Part shown: piece after piece, positions 1 through 8,199 of the stretch | Numbering within the stretch: position 1 is the first letter of the stretch | Layout of the letters: each line of letters begins with the position of its first letter | From: Corynebacterium sp. | GTDB lineage: Bacteria > Actinomycetota > Actinomycetes > Mycobacteriales > Mycobacteriaceae | Direction of reading: 5' to 3' | Length of the DNA stretch: 64,000 nt | Assembly: GCA_030530875.1 (NCBI GenBank) | Contig: JAUMUD010000001.1 | Span: 68,092 to 132,091 of the forward strand | Translations under genes and position numbers: made by a program | Notes under the pieces: generated by a model | Seen by the model: only the letters and a program-made list of their open reading frames with translations | Told to the model about the DNA's origin: nothing | Databases searched by the model: none

Positions 1-467
1 GGTAATGCTGTTTTCTTTGTCCTACACCTTTTTCGCCAAGTCACCACGGCTGAAATACCGCCTGGGACCAAAGCCGTTGGAATTGAACTTGCTTTATTTG
101 GCGCATAGGACATATAACCGCCGATATTAAGGGCCATCACAATTGGCATGTTCTTGGTGTCCACGGACTTGCCGTCAACGGTGATTGGCTGCTTAATATT
201 CATGCACTGATAGTCCTTGTCCACAGGATTCGCGCAGTACACGACGCCTGTCCACTGGCGGTAGGTGACTTCAATGTCCTTACCGCCATGGGTGAAGGTT
301 TCAGTTTTTTCCTCATAAGCAGAAGGATCAAACTTCAATGCATCAGGAAGGGCCGCACGGCTCGTAGTCGTCGAGCTGCTCGAGCCGCTATTGGAGGATG
401 TACAGGATGCAATGACTGGGGTTGCCGCAGCCATTGCCATTAAACCAAGGAATGTTTTGCGCTTCAT
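1..467 (-). CDS. Secreted lipoprotein, subtype B tannase-like alpha/beta hydrolase (N-terminal part)
   Basis: The gene starts at an ATG (467) and runs off the left edge, so only about 155 codons are visible. It opens with a basic-hydrophobic signal peptide ending in a lipobox (VIASC near residue 22), followed by a Ser/Thr-rich linker, so the product should be a lipid-anchored extracellular protein. The segment after the linker (AYEEKTETF, then TYRQW and VVYCANPVDKDYQCMNI, then a GGYM motif) resembles the start of subtype B tannases and related alpha/beta hydrolases that cleave ester bonds. The catalytic Ser/His part would lie outside the window. The last codons before the edge (ISAVVTWRKRC) do not clearly match the family, so a frameshift near position 50 cannot be excluded. 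Family call is from memory and moderate. Confidence 0.5.
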   Translation of the reverse strand, partial: MKRKTFLGLMAMAAATPVIASCTSSNSGSSSSTTTSRAALPDALKFDPSAYEEKTETFTHGGKDIEVTYRQWTGVVYCANPVDKDYQCMNIKQPITVDGKSVDTKNMPIVMALNIGGYMSYAPNKASSIPTALVPGGISAVVTWRKRCRTKKTAL

Positions 468-526
468 ATCAATTATTCAAGCAAGCTTAGCTGAGCATTA
501 CCTTGGTATCAGTTATATAAACGCTC

Positions 527-865
527 TTAGTCTTCCTCGACGCGCTTCCACTCAACGACGAGCTCGTCCTTGGCACCAAATCGCACCAGGTGGCGGGCAA
601 CAACACCCTCAAATCGCTCGAGCAATTCCTCTGGTGCGTGGATGGTAATGCGCAGCGCATTTTCCAGTGCTTCGAGGTTCACCAGACCCTTGCCATCAAA
701 AGCCCGGCGCGGGTCATCGCTATCTTTACCTGCACCAACAAATTCAATATAGCCACGCACGCCGTCCCATTCGGCATCAAGTTTGGCGGAAAAGTGGCTT
801 GCCAGCTGCTTTCCGTAGCGGGCGGGACGATCAGTTGCTACAATGGCTTCACTCATAATGCTCAT
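527..865 (-). CDS. DUF2218 family protein
   Basis: Small soluble protein of about 112 residues with the DUF2218 pattern: RPARYGKQLASHF near the N-terminus, a central GKGLVNLEALENALRI stretch, and a tryptophan/lysine-rich end. The molecular role of this family is not established. Members are often found beside iron or siderophore genes, which is not evident here. I chose ATG 865 because a TACACT hexamer (873-878) lies 7 nt upstream, which fits a leaderless transcript; an in-frame ATG at 856 is possible. It is transcribed away from the DUF808 gene at 939. Confidence 0.75.
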   Translation of the reverse strand: MSIMSEAIVATDRPARYGKQLASHFSAKLDAEWDGVRGYIEFVGAGKDSDDPRRAFDGKGLVNLEALENALRITIHAPEELLERFEGVVARHLVRFGAKDELVVEWKRVEED

Positions 866-907
866 AGTGCTTAGTGTACGCCTCAAAATCATGGTTGTAC
901 ATGTATT

Positions 908-918
908 GCCTAACCTAA
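908..918. promoter_or_regulatory. Possible DtxR-like half-site upstream of the DUF808 gene
   Basis: On the minus strand this reads TTAGGTTAGGC, identical to the left half and centre of the corynebacterial DtxR consensus. The right half is poorly conserved. It lies between two divergent genes and only about 20 bp before the DUF808 start. Weak call. Confidence 0.25.
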
Positions 919-938
919 CTTAACCCGAGGAGTTCATC

Positions 939-1796
939 ATGGCTTTTGGTTTAGCCGCTTTGCTTGACGACGTCGCGTTGATCGCGAAAGCTGCCGCTGC
1001 CAGCGTTGATGATGTGGCAAGTGCCAGTGCACGTACCGCCACGAAGGCTGCAGGCGTGGTCATTGATGATGCCGCAGTGACTCCTCAGATGGTCTCTGGT
1101 GTTACCCCGGACCGTGAGCTGCCAATTATTTGGCGTATTGCCAAGGGCTCGATTTTCAATAAATTGATTATCATTCTGCCCATCATCATTATTTTGAATT
1201 CTCTTCTCCCCCAGGTCCTCCATCCGCTGCTGATGATTGGCGGCATTTATCTTTGCTTTGAGGGTGTGGAGAAAATCTTCGGCCACTCCCATGAGGAAGC
1301 CACTGTCGCGGTTGGTCCTGATGCGGAAAAGAAGCTGGTTGCGGGCGCTATTCGTACGGATCTTATTCTTAGCGCCGAGATTATGGTGATTTCTCTTAAT
1401 GAGGTTGCTACCCAGCCACTGGCCATTGCTATTGCGACCCTGATTGTGGTGGGCATTGTGATTACCGCTGGCGTCTACGGCGTTGTGGGTCTGATTATTA
1501 AGCTCGACGATATTGGTATGGGCATGATTTCCCGTGGCCATAATGGTGGTCGCCTGCTGGTTGCCGGCATGCCAAAGGTGCTTTCTACCCTGTCTTTTGT
1601 TGGTACGGCAGCCATGCTCTGGGTCGGTGGTCACCTGGCCACGAGCGCTTTCTTTCATGCCCCTGAGCTATTCCATAATGGCGCAGCTCAGGCGGTATTT
1701 GAGACCTTTATCAGCATGATTTGCGGCCTTATTGTTGGCGGTATTGTTCTGCTGATCGTTAAGGGTATTGGCGCGCTTCGTGGAAAGAAGCACTAG
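939..1796 (+). CDS. DUF808 (YedI-like) inner-membrane protein
   Basis: Protein of 285 residues with the DUF808/YedI signature at its start: FGLAALLDDVALIAKAAAAS followed by a DDVA...T.KAAGVVIDD stretch and an LPIIWRIAKGS motif. At least four hydrophobic segments follow (about residues 73-110, 145-190, 205-240 and 255-280), so it is a polytopic membrane protein. The family is widespread but has no assigned function. CCGAGGAG (926-933) is a good ribosome-binding site for the ATG at 939. It is convergent with the CDF gene: the two stop codons overlap by 4 bp. Confidence 0.8.
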   Translation: MAFGLAALLDDVALIAKAAAASVDDVASASARTATKAAGVVIDDAAVTPQMVSGVTPDRELPIIWRIAKGSIFNKLIIILPIIIILNSLLPQVLHPLLMIGGIYLCFEGVEKIFGHSHEEATVAVGPDAEKKLVAGAIRTDLILSAEIMVISLNEVATQPLAIAIATLIVVGIVITAGVYGVVGLIIKLDDIGMGMISRGHNGGRLLVAGMPKVLSTLSFVGTAAMLWVGGHLATSAFFHAPELFHNGAAQAVFETFISMICGLIVGGIVLLIVKGIGALRGKKH

Positions 1797-2407
1797 CAGC
1801 CATTACAGCAGCAGGCCTTACCCTTGAGCGCATTGCGGCCCTCATAGACAGCAACTGCTGCGATGACGAGGCCGGCGACCGAGTCAGCCCAGCCCCAGCC
1901 AAGCAAGCTATTGAGCACAAGGCCTAGGAGCACTGCGCCCGAGAGGTAGGTACAGACCAGAGTTTGCTTGGAGTCCGCCACTGCGGAAGCAGAGCCCATG
2001 CTTTTTGCTTCTCGACGTTCCCACCAGCTCACAAGCGGCATCACGACAAAGCTCAGTGCGGTCATAATAATGCCAATCAGAGAATGTTCTGGTTCGGAGA
2101 ATCCCAGCAGTGCCATCACAGATTCAATGGTGATATAAGCTGCGAGGATAAAGAATGCCCAGGCAATAATGCGCAGCGCAATGTGTTCGCGCTCTTCAAT
2201 CTTTTCTGGGTCTTTGGCACTAAACTGCCAGGCCACTGCGGCGGCAGAGATAACTTCAATGACTGAGTCAAGACCAAAGCCAATAAGCGCTGCCGAGGAG
2301 GCATGACGCCCTGCCCAGATTGAGACGATGGCTTCCACAATATTCCAGGTGATTGTGAATGCCACAATGAAGCGGATGGTCTTAGTAGCTTTCTGGGTAG
2401 TGGTCAT
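1793..2407 (-). CDS. Cation diffusion facilitator (CDF) with Cys-rich C-terminal tail
   Basis: Compact CDF-type efflux protein of 204 residues with about six membrane segments. Acidic residues expected at the transport site are visible (LDSVIEV near residue 45 and ADSVAG near residue 175). The usual cytosolic C-terminal CDF domain is missing; instead the protein stops after the last helix with a CCCNGC tail (residues 199-204). The start ATG overlaps the stop of the upstream ArsR-type gene (TAATG), so the two are translationally coupled. With a CmtR-like regulator as partner, the likely job is export of a thiophilic metal such as Cd or Pb. The metal is inferred, not shown. Confidence 0.8.
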   Translation of the reverse strand: MTTTQKATKTIRFIVAFTITWNIVEAIVSIWAGRHASSAALIGFGLDSVIEVISAAAVAWQFSAKDPEKIEEREHIALRIIAWAFFILAAYITIESVMALLGFSEPEHSLIGIIMTALSFVVMPLVSWWERREAKSMGSASAVADSKQTLVCTYLSGAVLLGLVLNSLLGWGWADSVAGLVIAAVAVYEGRNALKGKACCCNGC

Positions 2408-2745
2408 TATGCTTCTTTCTTTGCTTCGGCCTCGGTGCAGCACGAGCAGCAGCATTGGGTTGCTGGGAGTTTAGAGACGTGCTTAGTGAGATCAATGAGA
2501 TTGGCGCCGATGGAGTCGTCGATAAGCGAGTACTGCACCCTGCGACCCTGAGATTCCGTCTGCAGGAAACCGCAACCAACCAAGCAGGAGAGATGATTGG
2601 AGACATTGGTCTTGCTCAGGCCTAGCTCCTCAGCAATAATGCTGGGATAATTTGGCCCCTCAGCTAGCAAGAGCAGGATCTTTGCACGGTTTGGGTCCGA
2701 AATTGCGCGAATCAGGCGCGCCAAACCATGCTGACTATAGTTCAT
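2407..2745 (-). CDS. ArsR/SmtB family metal sensor, CmtR-like
   Basis: Winged-helix regulator of about 112 residues. The recognition helix region (SKTNVSNHLSCLVGCGFL) carries the CxxxC pair at C54 and C58 that in mycobacterial CmtR binds Cd/Pb, and the tail holds further cysteines (C98-100, C102, C103), matching CmtR's third ligand position. By family, it should repress its own operon and release DNA on metal binding. The downstream CDF pump overlaps by one base. The start may be ATG 2745 or the GTG just before it (2748). The 10-bp inverted repeat bracketing the start is a candidate operator. Confidence 0.82.
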   Translation of the reverse strand: MNYSQHGLARLIRAISDPNRAKILLLLAEGPNYPSIIAEELGLSKTNVSNHLSCLVGCGFLQTESQGRRVQYSLIDDSIGANLIDLTKHVSKLPATQCCCSCCTEAEAKKEA

Positions 2746-2779
2746 CACAAAATGAATTGTACATCACAGGATGAACTAT
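2737..2779. repeat. Perfect 10-bp inverted repeat around the start of the CmtR-like gene
   Basis: ATAGTTCATC (2737-2746) and GATGAACTAT (2770-2779) are exact reverse complements separated by 23 bp, with a smaller TTCAT/ATGAA pair inside. The repeat spans the ArsR start and the end of the upstream TetR gene, where an autoregulatory operator or a start-masking hairpin could act. Confidence 0.5.
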
Positions 2780-3585
2780 CGTGCAAATTGCTCCAGCCCA
2801 CTAAGAAGCAGGTCGATACCCAGGGCGAAAGAATTAACTTCACTATTAATGAATTCTTCGGGATCAAAGCTCAGAAATTGCCCAAAACCTGCAGTAAAGA
2901 AGGGGAAACGCTCAGCATCGAGCTGCTGCCATGCCTGCTGCTGTTCTTCACGGATACTGGACCAATCCGCCGGGTCGATGTTCTTATGACCAACATGGCT
3001 AGAAATCTCCACGCCCAGACCAGAAGCGCAGTTCACGATAGCCATGGTGACATAAAACTGGGTTTTCTGGTCAAGGCCAAGTTTGGAGACCGCCTGGCCA
3101 ATGCGCTCCCAATAATCAAAGCCCTCATCGGCACCTGGACCAGAATTAAGGAATTGCAGGGCCAACCAGCGATGATCGAGCATTTTTGTAAAAAGACAGA
3201 GCAAAAGCAGGCGAATTTCGCTTAGCGCCTCGCGGGCAACCTCGGGAGTAGAGTCACTAAATTGGCGGAAATTATGATGCGCAAAGCGCTCAGGAATATA
3301 AACACCCTTGGAACGATAGCCGTCATATTCCTCGAAGAGACGACGAAGAATCTCGCTACTGACAAATTGCAGCAGCTCATCCTTATTCTTCACATACCAA
3401 TAAATACTGGCCACAGCACAGTGAAGCTCCTGGGCAAGCCTACGAATAGTGAGTCCCTCAAGGCCTTCAGCATCCAAAATTGCAATTGCAGCGGCAAGAA
3501 TATTCTCCTCTGATAGGGAGTCATCATTCTTCCTGCGGCGACCGCGAGGACGCCCTTTTGGTGCAGATTCTTGCGAATTGGCCAT
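2776..3585 (-). CDS. TetR family repressor of the divergent MFS pump
   Basis: Regulator of 269 residues. After a basic leader (RPRGRRRK) comes a TetR-type HTH: ILAAAIAILDAEGLEGLTIRRLA and then HCAVASIYWYVKNKDELL, about residues 28-75. The long C-terminal half resembles the TetR class C-terminal ligand domain, typical for drug-sensing repressors. It is divergent from an MFS drug transporter, with two identical-spaced palindromes between them, so it very likely represses that pump and itself. An AGGA site precedes the ATG at 3585. The CmtR-like gene starts 31 bp downstream on the same strand. Confidence 0.85.
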   Translation of the reverse strand: MANSQESAPKGRPRGRRRKNDDSLSEENILAAAIAILDAEGLEGLTIRRLAQELHCAVASIYWYVKNKDELLQFVSSEILRRLFEEYDGYRSKGVYIPERFAHHNFRQFSDSTPEVAREALSEIRLLLLCLFTKMLDHRWLALQFLNSGPGADEGFDYWERIGQAVSKLGLDQKTQFYVTMAIVNCASGLGVEISSHVGHKNIDPADWSSIREEQQQAWQQLDAERFPFFTAGFGQFLSFDPEEFINSEVNSFALGIDLLLSGLEQFAR

Positions 3586-3602
3586 GTTTTTATCCTATCA
3601 GT

Positions 3603-3630
3603 TTGCGAATTCTCCAAAACTCATTATAAT
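3603..3630 (+). promoter_or_regulatory. Promoter of the MFS pump gene
   Basis: TTGCGA (3603-3608) and a perfect TATAAT (3625-3630) with 16 bp between them. The predicted transcription start (about 3637) falls inside the first palindromic operator. Confidence 0.65.
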
Positions 3631-3631
3631 C

Positions 3632-3662
3632 GAACGCAGTTCAATTTAAACGAACAGTGTTC
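3632..3662. promoter_or_regulatory. Tandem TetR-type operators
   Basis: Two copies of GAAC-N3-GTTC (3632-3642 and 3652-3662), each preceded by C and followed by AATT, with centres 20 bp (about two helical turns) apart. They sit between the divergent TetR and MFS genes and cover the pump's transcription start. Confidence 0.65.
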
Positions 3663-3689
3663 AATTAATGTCGATAAGGAGAAAATCTC

Positions 3690-5150
3690 TTGTCTATTCG
3701 CACTGCTTCACCAACTCCAACCCGTCCACAACAGCTTCGTGATGCCTGGCCGGCACTCATTGGTATCTGCCTGACCATGCTCGTCGAGATGGTCGATAAC
3801 TCCATTCTCAATGTGGCCATCCCAGTGATCGGCCGCGAGCTTCACTCCACTGCTACCGGCCTCCAGTGGATCACCAGCGCCTATTCGCTCTGCTTTGGTG
3901 GCCTTCTGATGATTGGTGGCACCGTGGGTGATAAATTTGGCCGCAAGCGCGTACTCACCATTGGTCTTAGCTTCTTTGCTCTTTTCAGCCTTGGTGTTCT
4001 GCTTGTTAATTCCACCGGCGAACTCATTGCTATTCGTGCTCTTACCGGTGCTGCCGCAGCCCTTATTGCCCCACTGAATATCTCGCTGCTCTTTAGGCTC
4101 TTCGAGGATGCTAAGCTGCGCCAACGCTCAATGGGCATTGTTATTACTGTGTCCATGATTGGCTTCGCCATTGGCCCAACGCTCTCCGGCCTGGCCATCG
4201 AGCACATGCACTGGCACTGGCTTCTGCTGGTTAATGCCCCTGTTTCTGCCATTGCTCTGGTCGCCGTTATTATCGGTATTCCTGGCGATAAGGCCGAGGA
4301 TCTGCGCAGTGGCACCGTTGACTACCTCGGCGGCATTCTTTCCGCCACTGGCCTTGCTTCCCTGCTCTATGCCCTCACCCTTGGCGCTGACCAGGGTTGG
4401 GATACTTCACGCACCTGGGTCATGATTATTCTCGGCCTTATTCTTCTTGGCCTCTTTATCTGGCGTGAGCGCAGCATTCCAGACCCAATGCTGAACCTGG
4501 ATTTCTTCAAGAACCCAGTCATTTCCGGCTCAACCTTGATGCAAATCAGCTCGAATCTTGTCATGGCAGGCATTATGTTTGCCACCGCACAGCTCTACCA
4601 GTACGCCTGGGGCTGGTCCCCAATGAAGGCCGGCATTGCTAATCTGCCATTCGTGATTGGTATGCTCGCCGCTGGCACATTCGCCGATGACATTACCGAG
4701 AAGCATGGTCTTCGCAAGGCCTGCAGCATTGGTATTGCCTCCATGCTTATCTCTCTGGCACTGTGGTACATCGGCGTGGGCAATGGCTACCTACTGTGCG
4801 CCATTGGCAGCCTCTTCCTTACTGTGGGCATGCGCTTTGTGGTCACGGCAGCAGCGGTCGCCCTCATGGGTGAACTGCCAGAGGACTTCACCTCCATGGG
4901 TTCCGCCCTCAATGACACAGTTCAGGAAGTTGGCTCAGCCATTGGTGTCGCCATTATCGGCACTGTCATGGCCATTGTTATCGGCAATGAGCTTCCGACT
5001 GGCGCTTGGTCGGCAGCAGCCCAGGCAGCATTCGTCAGTTCCCAACATTGGGCACTGGGTATCATTGGCCTGATTGTTGTCATTACCTCAGCTATTGGCC
5101 TGAGTGTTCTGGGCAAAGTCAAGGCTCCAACCGAAACCCAGAACGCATAA
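3690..5150 (+). CDS. MFS drug:H+ antiporter, DHA2 (EmrB/QacA) type
   Basis: Transporter of 486 residues, the length expected for a 14-helix drug:H+ antiporter. Near the N-terminus it has the DHA2 pattern MVEMVDNSILNVAIPVI, and after helix 2 the MFS motif A (GGTVGDKFGRKRVL). The probable role is proton-driven efflux of drugs or toxic metabolites. I accept the TTG start at 3690 because AAGGAG (3676-3681) lies 8 nt upstream. Expression is probably controlled by the divergent TetR through the operators at 3632-3662. Confidence 0.85.
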   Translation: MSIRTASPTPTRPQQLRDAWPALIGICLTMLVEMVDNSILNVAIPVIGRELHSTATGLQWITSAYSLCFGGLLMIGGTVGDKFGRKRVLTIGLSFFALFSLGVLLVNSTGELIAIRALTGAAAALIAPLNISLLFRLFEDAKLRQRSMGIVITVSMIGFAIGPTLSGLAIEHMHWHWLLLVNAPVSAIALVAVIIGIPGDKAEDLRSGTVDYLGGILSATGLASLLYALTLGADQGWDTSRTWVMIILGLILLGLFIWRERSIPDPMLNLDFFKNPVISGSTLMQISSNLVMAGIMFATAQLYQYAWGWSPMKAGIANLPFVIGMLAAGTFADDITEKHGLRKACSIGIASMLISLALWYIGVGNGYLLCAIGSLFLTVGMRFVVTAAAVALMGELPEDFTSMGSALNDTVQEVGSAIGVAIIGTVMAIVIGNELPTGAWSAAAQAAFVSSQHWALGIIGLIVVITSAIGLSVLGKVKAPTETQNA

Positions 5151-5157
5151 GCACTAG

Positions 5158-6672
5158 CTACTCCATGAATTCCTTCATTCCGTCGAGTAGCTCATAACCG
5201 AGGAATTCACGGGTCAATTCATCAGCCAGCGCTGGGTTACTGACAAAATCACGCCCGAGCTTATCTACTGTTGCACTAAAAGCGCGCCAGACCTCACCGC
5301 TGCTCAAATCCACGCCAATCATGGACGCAAGGTCCTGCATTATTGGGTCCTTGGGTCCGGCATAGATTTTGGTTCTAATCTTTCCGGTGAATGGGTCTTT
5401 CCAGAAGGCCATGCCAAGGAGATTGAGAGTGCCAAAGTTACCAGGATAGTCATTAATCTTTCGGCGATGGGTGGGGCAAGCATAGGCAACATGTCCATGG
5501 GCCAGAAAGTCTTCGGCTGAGATGGGTTCAAGCCCATCGCCCCGCTCACATCCAGGAAAGATACATTTGGGATGGTCCATCGTGTCGATGCTTGCCCGAA
5601 TTGTCGGATCCACTTCCCCATGAATCACAGCTTCGAGGTCGCCTCGTCGATTAGCTACCACCAGAGTTTCCTTGGTGGAATTTTCCCGGATAAAGGAGGC
5701 AATTTCCGCCCCGCGATAGGTCTGACCACCAACAGTGACCAGCGCGTTCTGCCCCTTAGCAATCTCCTCCAGCTTCACATGCACATGCAAGCGAGTCTGT
5801 TCACCATCAAAGGGGTTAATCAGGCCTCGGCGAAGCACATTAACAAAGGCCTTGCCCATGTGGTACTTCAGAATCGGGGCATCCGGGTCATGCTTTCGGC
5901 TCATGTATTGGGCCTCTTGCTCGACCACGTCGAGGATCATATTGAATTCTTCATCGCTAATCCCCGAGACAGTAATGCTATTATCATCCGTCTTGCGGCT
6001 AACGTGGAAGCTCGTGCCATCCTCAGACCGCACGGTACGGGTCTCTTCCTTCGGCATTTCCCCAGCTGTATTAGCGGCAACCGGAATTTCTTCCACCACA
6101 GATTCTTCGATGGAAGGCCCCTCAAATTCGGCTGCCGGAGTCTCAATAGTGTCAAGCGAGGTCATCTCATCAGGCTCAATGGTAGGCTCAGCCTCACGCA
6201 TCAGACTTAGACGCAGCTCATTAGCTTGCTTCACGCTCGAGCGAATTGCGCGCGCAGCATGCTCAACATCATCAAAAGTATTCTCGGAAAGAATGGTAGC
6301 GAGAAAAGTGAGCTGCTCTTCGCTGAGCTCATCCTCCCCTGGCGGCTCACCATCAGTATCGAGCCCTCGCACTGCCTGCAGGAACTTCACTCCGGTCATC
6401 TGGTGGAAGCCATGCTCTCTGAGCACAGCACCCAGTTCCGGATGGTTCAGTGCCTGGCCATGCATATAGCTCTGATTGATTTGGGTATTGAGCAGGCCAA
6501 GGTCATTTCGGCAGGCGTTCCGACGCTCCCGACTACCCATACCCTGATACTTTTCGTGGATATGGACGGCATTCTGCTGCTCAAGAAGGGCAATAAGCTG
6601 GTTAATTTCCTCGGGCTTTGCTGACTCGAGCCAGGTTCTCATTGCCTCTGGCAAATTTAGTGTCATTGTCAT
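5158..6672 (-). CDS. DUF222/HNH endonuclease signature protein
   Basis: Protein of 504 residues typical of the actinobacterial DUF222-HNH family. The N-terminal half is helical and charged. The C-terminal part (about residues 365-420) holds a zinc/HNH-like module: HPKCIFPGCERGD, later H-A-H-V-AYACPTHRRKIND. Such proteins occur in many copies in corynebacteria and mycobacteria; some may be mobile or defence-linked nucleases but the in vivo role is mostly unknown. Codon use and base composition do not stand out. It is convergent with the MFS gene (7 bp gap). AGGAACC precedes the start. Confidence 0.8.
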   Translation of the reverse strand: MTMTLNLPEAMRTWLESAKPEEINQLIALLEQQNAVHIHEKYQGMGSRERRNACRNDLGLLNTQINQSYMHGQALNHPELGAVLREHGFHQMTGVKFLQAVRGLDTDGEPPGEDELSEEQLTFLATILSENTFDDVEHAARAIRSSVKQANELRLSLMREAEPTIEPDEMTSLDTIETPAAEFEGPSIEESVVEEIPVAANTAGEMPKEETRTVRSEDGTSFHVSRKTDDNSITVSGISDEEFNMILDVVEQEAQYMSRKHDPDAPILKYHMGKAFVNVLRRGLINPFDGEQTRLHVHVKLEEIAKGQNALVTVGGQTYRGAEIASFIRENSTKETLVVANRRGDLEAVIHGEVDPTIRASIDTMDHPKCIFPGCERGDGLEPISAEDFLAHGHVAYACPTHRRKINDYPGNFGTLNLLGMAFWKDPFTGKIRTKIYAGPKDPIMQDLASMIGVDLSSGEVWRAFSATVDKLGRDFVSNPALADELTREFLGYELLDGMKEFME

Positions 6673-6820
6673 AGTTGGTTCCTATTCGTACTTGCTTTCG
6701 CGTGGAATTCACGCGAGTAGGCTAAGTATGTCAGAAAACCTTATGCACTGGGTCGGGAAATGTAACATGACACGACTTGATTACTGTGGGCTGCTAAAAC
6801 TTTGGCAGTGTAAACCAAAA

Positions 6821-6856
6821 TCCCCATATCCAGCACATCAGCATCGGATATGGGGA
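6821..6856 (-). terminator. Rho-independent terminator of ychF
   Basis: Perfect 11-bp stem (TCCCCATATCC / GGATATGGGGA) with a 14-nt loop, followed on the minus strand by TTTTGGTTT, just after the ychF stop. Confidence 0.75.
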
Positions 6857-6872
6857 CCTAAAAAGCGTCAGT

Positions 6873-7946
6873 TTAGACGTTGAACTTGAACTCGACTACG
6901 TCGCCGTCTTCCATGACATAGTCCTTGCCTTCCTGACGAACCTTGCCCTGGGCCTTGGCCTCAGCCATGGAGCCAGCAGCAACCAGGTCATCGAAGGAGA
7001 CAATCTCAGCCTTAATGAAGCCACGCTCAAAGTCACTGTGAATAACACCAGCAGCCTGAGGTGCGGTATCACCCTTGTGGATGGTCCATGCACGGGCCTC
7101 CTTTGGGCCAGCGGTGAGGTAGGTCTGCAGGCCGAGGGTATCAAAACCAGCCTTGGCCAGAGCATGGAGACCAGGCTCGGACTGACCTACGGAGGCAAGG
7201 AGTTCTGCCGCCTCTTCGTCGTCAAGCTCAAGAAGCTCGGACTCGGTCTTTGCATCGAGGAAGACGCAGTCAGCAGGGGCAACAAGGTCACGCAGTTCCT
7301 GCTTCTTGGCTTCGTCGGTAAGCACACCCTCGTCAGAGTTGAAGACATAGAGGAATGGCTTAGCGGTCAGAAGGTGCAGTTCCTTGAGGTGGGTGGTGTC
7401 AAGACCAGCACTGAAAATGGTCTTGTCATCTTCAAGCACAGACTGGGCCTGCTTCACTGCCTCAACGGTAGCGGCCTTTTCCTTATCCTTACGGGCTTCC
7501 TTCTCCAGACGTGGCAGAGCCTTTTCAATGGTCTGAAGGTCAGCGAGGATAAGCTCAGTCTCAATCACGGAAATATCGCTGCGTGGATCCACACGGCCAT
7601 CAACGTGGATGACATCATCATCAGCGAATGCGCGAACAACCTGGCAGATGGCATCAGCTTCGCGAATATTGGCCAGGAACTTATTACCCAGGCCTTCACC
7701 CTCAGAAGCACCCTTCACGATACCTGCAATATCCACGAAGGACACAGTAGCAGGCAAAATACGCTCAGAACCGAAAATCTCGGCGAGCTTATTCAGACGC
7801 TCATCAGGCAATTCCACCAAACCAACATTTGGCTCGATAGTTGCGAATGGATAGTTGGCAGCAAGCACGTCATTGCGGGTTAGCGCATTAAAGAGCGTGG
7901 ACTTGCCAACATTGGGCAAACCGACAATACCAAGTGTAAGACTCAC
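6873..7946 (-). CDS. ychF: Redox-regulated ATPase YchF (Obg-like)
   Basis: Full-length YchF/OLA1 protein (357 residues). The P-loop is GLPNVGKST at residues 8-16, followed by the switch region [19 protein letters not shown] (near residue 70) and a TGS-like C-terminus ([17 protein letters not shown] ... [18 protein letters not shown]). Family members hydrolyse ATP rather than GTP, bind ribosomes and modulate translation and oxidative-stress responses. The start is GTG 7946, 7 nt after a TAGAAT hexamer on the minus strand (7959-7954), indicating a leaderless mRNA. Single transcription unit with its own terminator. Confidence 0.95.
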   Translation of the reverse strand: MSLTLGIVGLPNVGKSTLFNALTRNDVLAANYPFATIEPNVGLVELPDERLNKLAEIFGSERILPATVSFVDIAGIVKGASEGEGLGNKFLANIREADAICQVVRAFADDDVIHVDGRVDPRSDISVIETELILADLQTIEKALPRLEKEARKDKEKAATVEAVKQAQSVLEDDKTIFSAGLDTTHLKELHLLTAKPFLYVFNSDEGVLTDEAKKQELRDLVAPADCVFLDAKTESELLELDDEEAAELLASVGQSEPGLHALAKAGFDTLGLQTYLTAGPKEARAWTIHKGDTAPQAAGVIHSDFERGFIKAEIVSFDDLVAAGSMAEAKAQGKVRQEGKDYVMEDGDVVEFKFNV

Positions 7947-8152
7947 GGATTAGATTCTACATAATAGCCACGGTGAATGATAACCGCGCTGGGATTATGC
8001 CCCCAATATGCACGCACTGCTGCCCTGTTTGCAGAATTTTGCAGAATTTCCAGCAAGGCATTTTTATTGCATACACCTGGGAAAATTCTCAAATATTCTC
8101 AGTTTTTATTGACTGATTTTCTATAAATCTATTTATTCTGCCCTACCTTTAG

Positions 8153-8161
8153 TGATATAGT
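8153..8161 (+). promoter_or_regulatory. Possible extended -10 promoter of metP
   Basis: TGATATAGT combines an extended TGN motif with TATAGT (8156-8161), about 40 bp before the metP start. A second hexamer, TAGAAT (8172-8177), lies nearer. The 7947-8199 interval otherwise shows only AT-rich sequence. Confidence 0.35.
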
Positions 8162-8199
8162 TACGCCACGCTAGAATTAATTTTAGAAGGGACCCCCTC

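Noticed and set aside
5158..6672. DUF222-HNH gene as a marker of a mobile element or intein
   Set aside because: No insertion sequence, repeat or integrase was seen around it; such genes are common single insertions in this group and no mobility can be supported.
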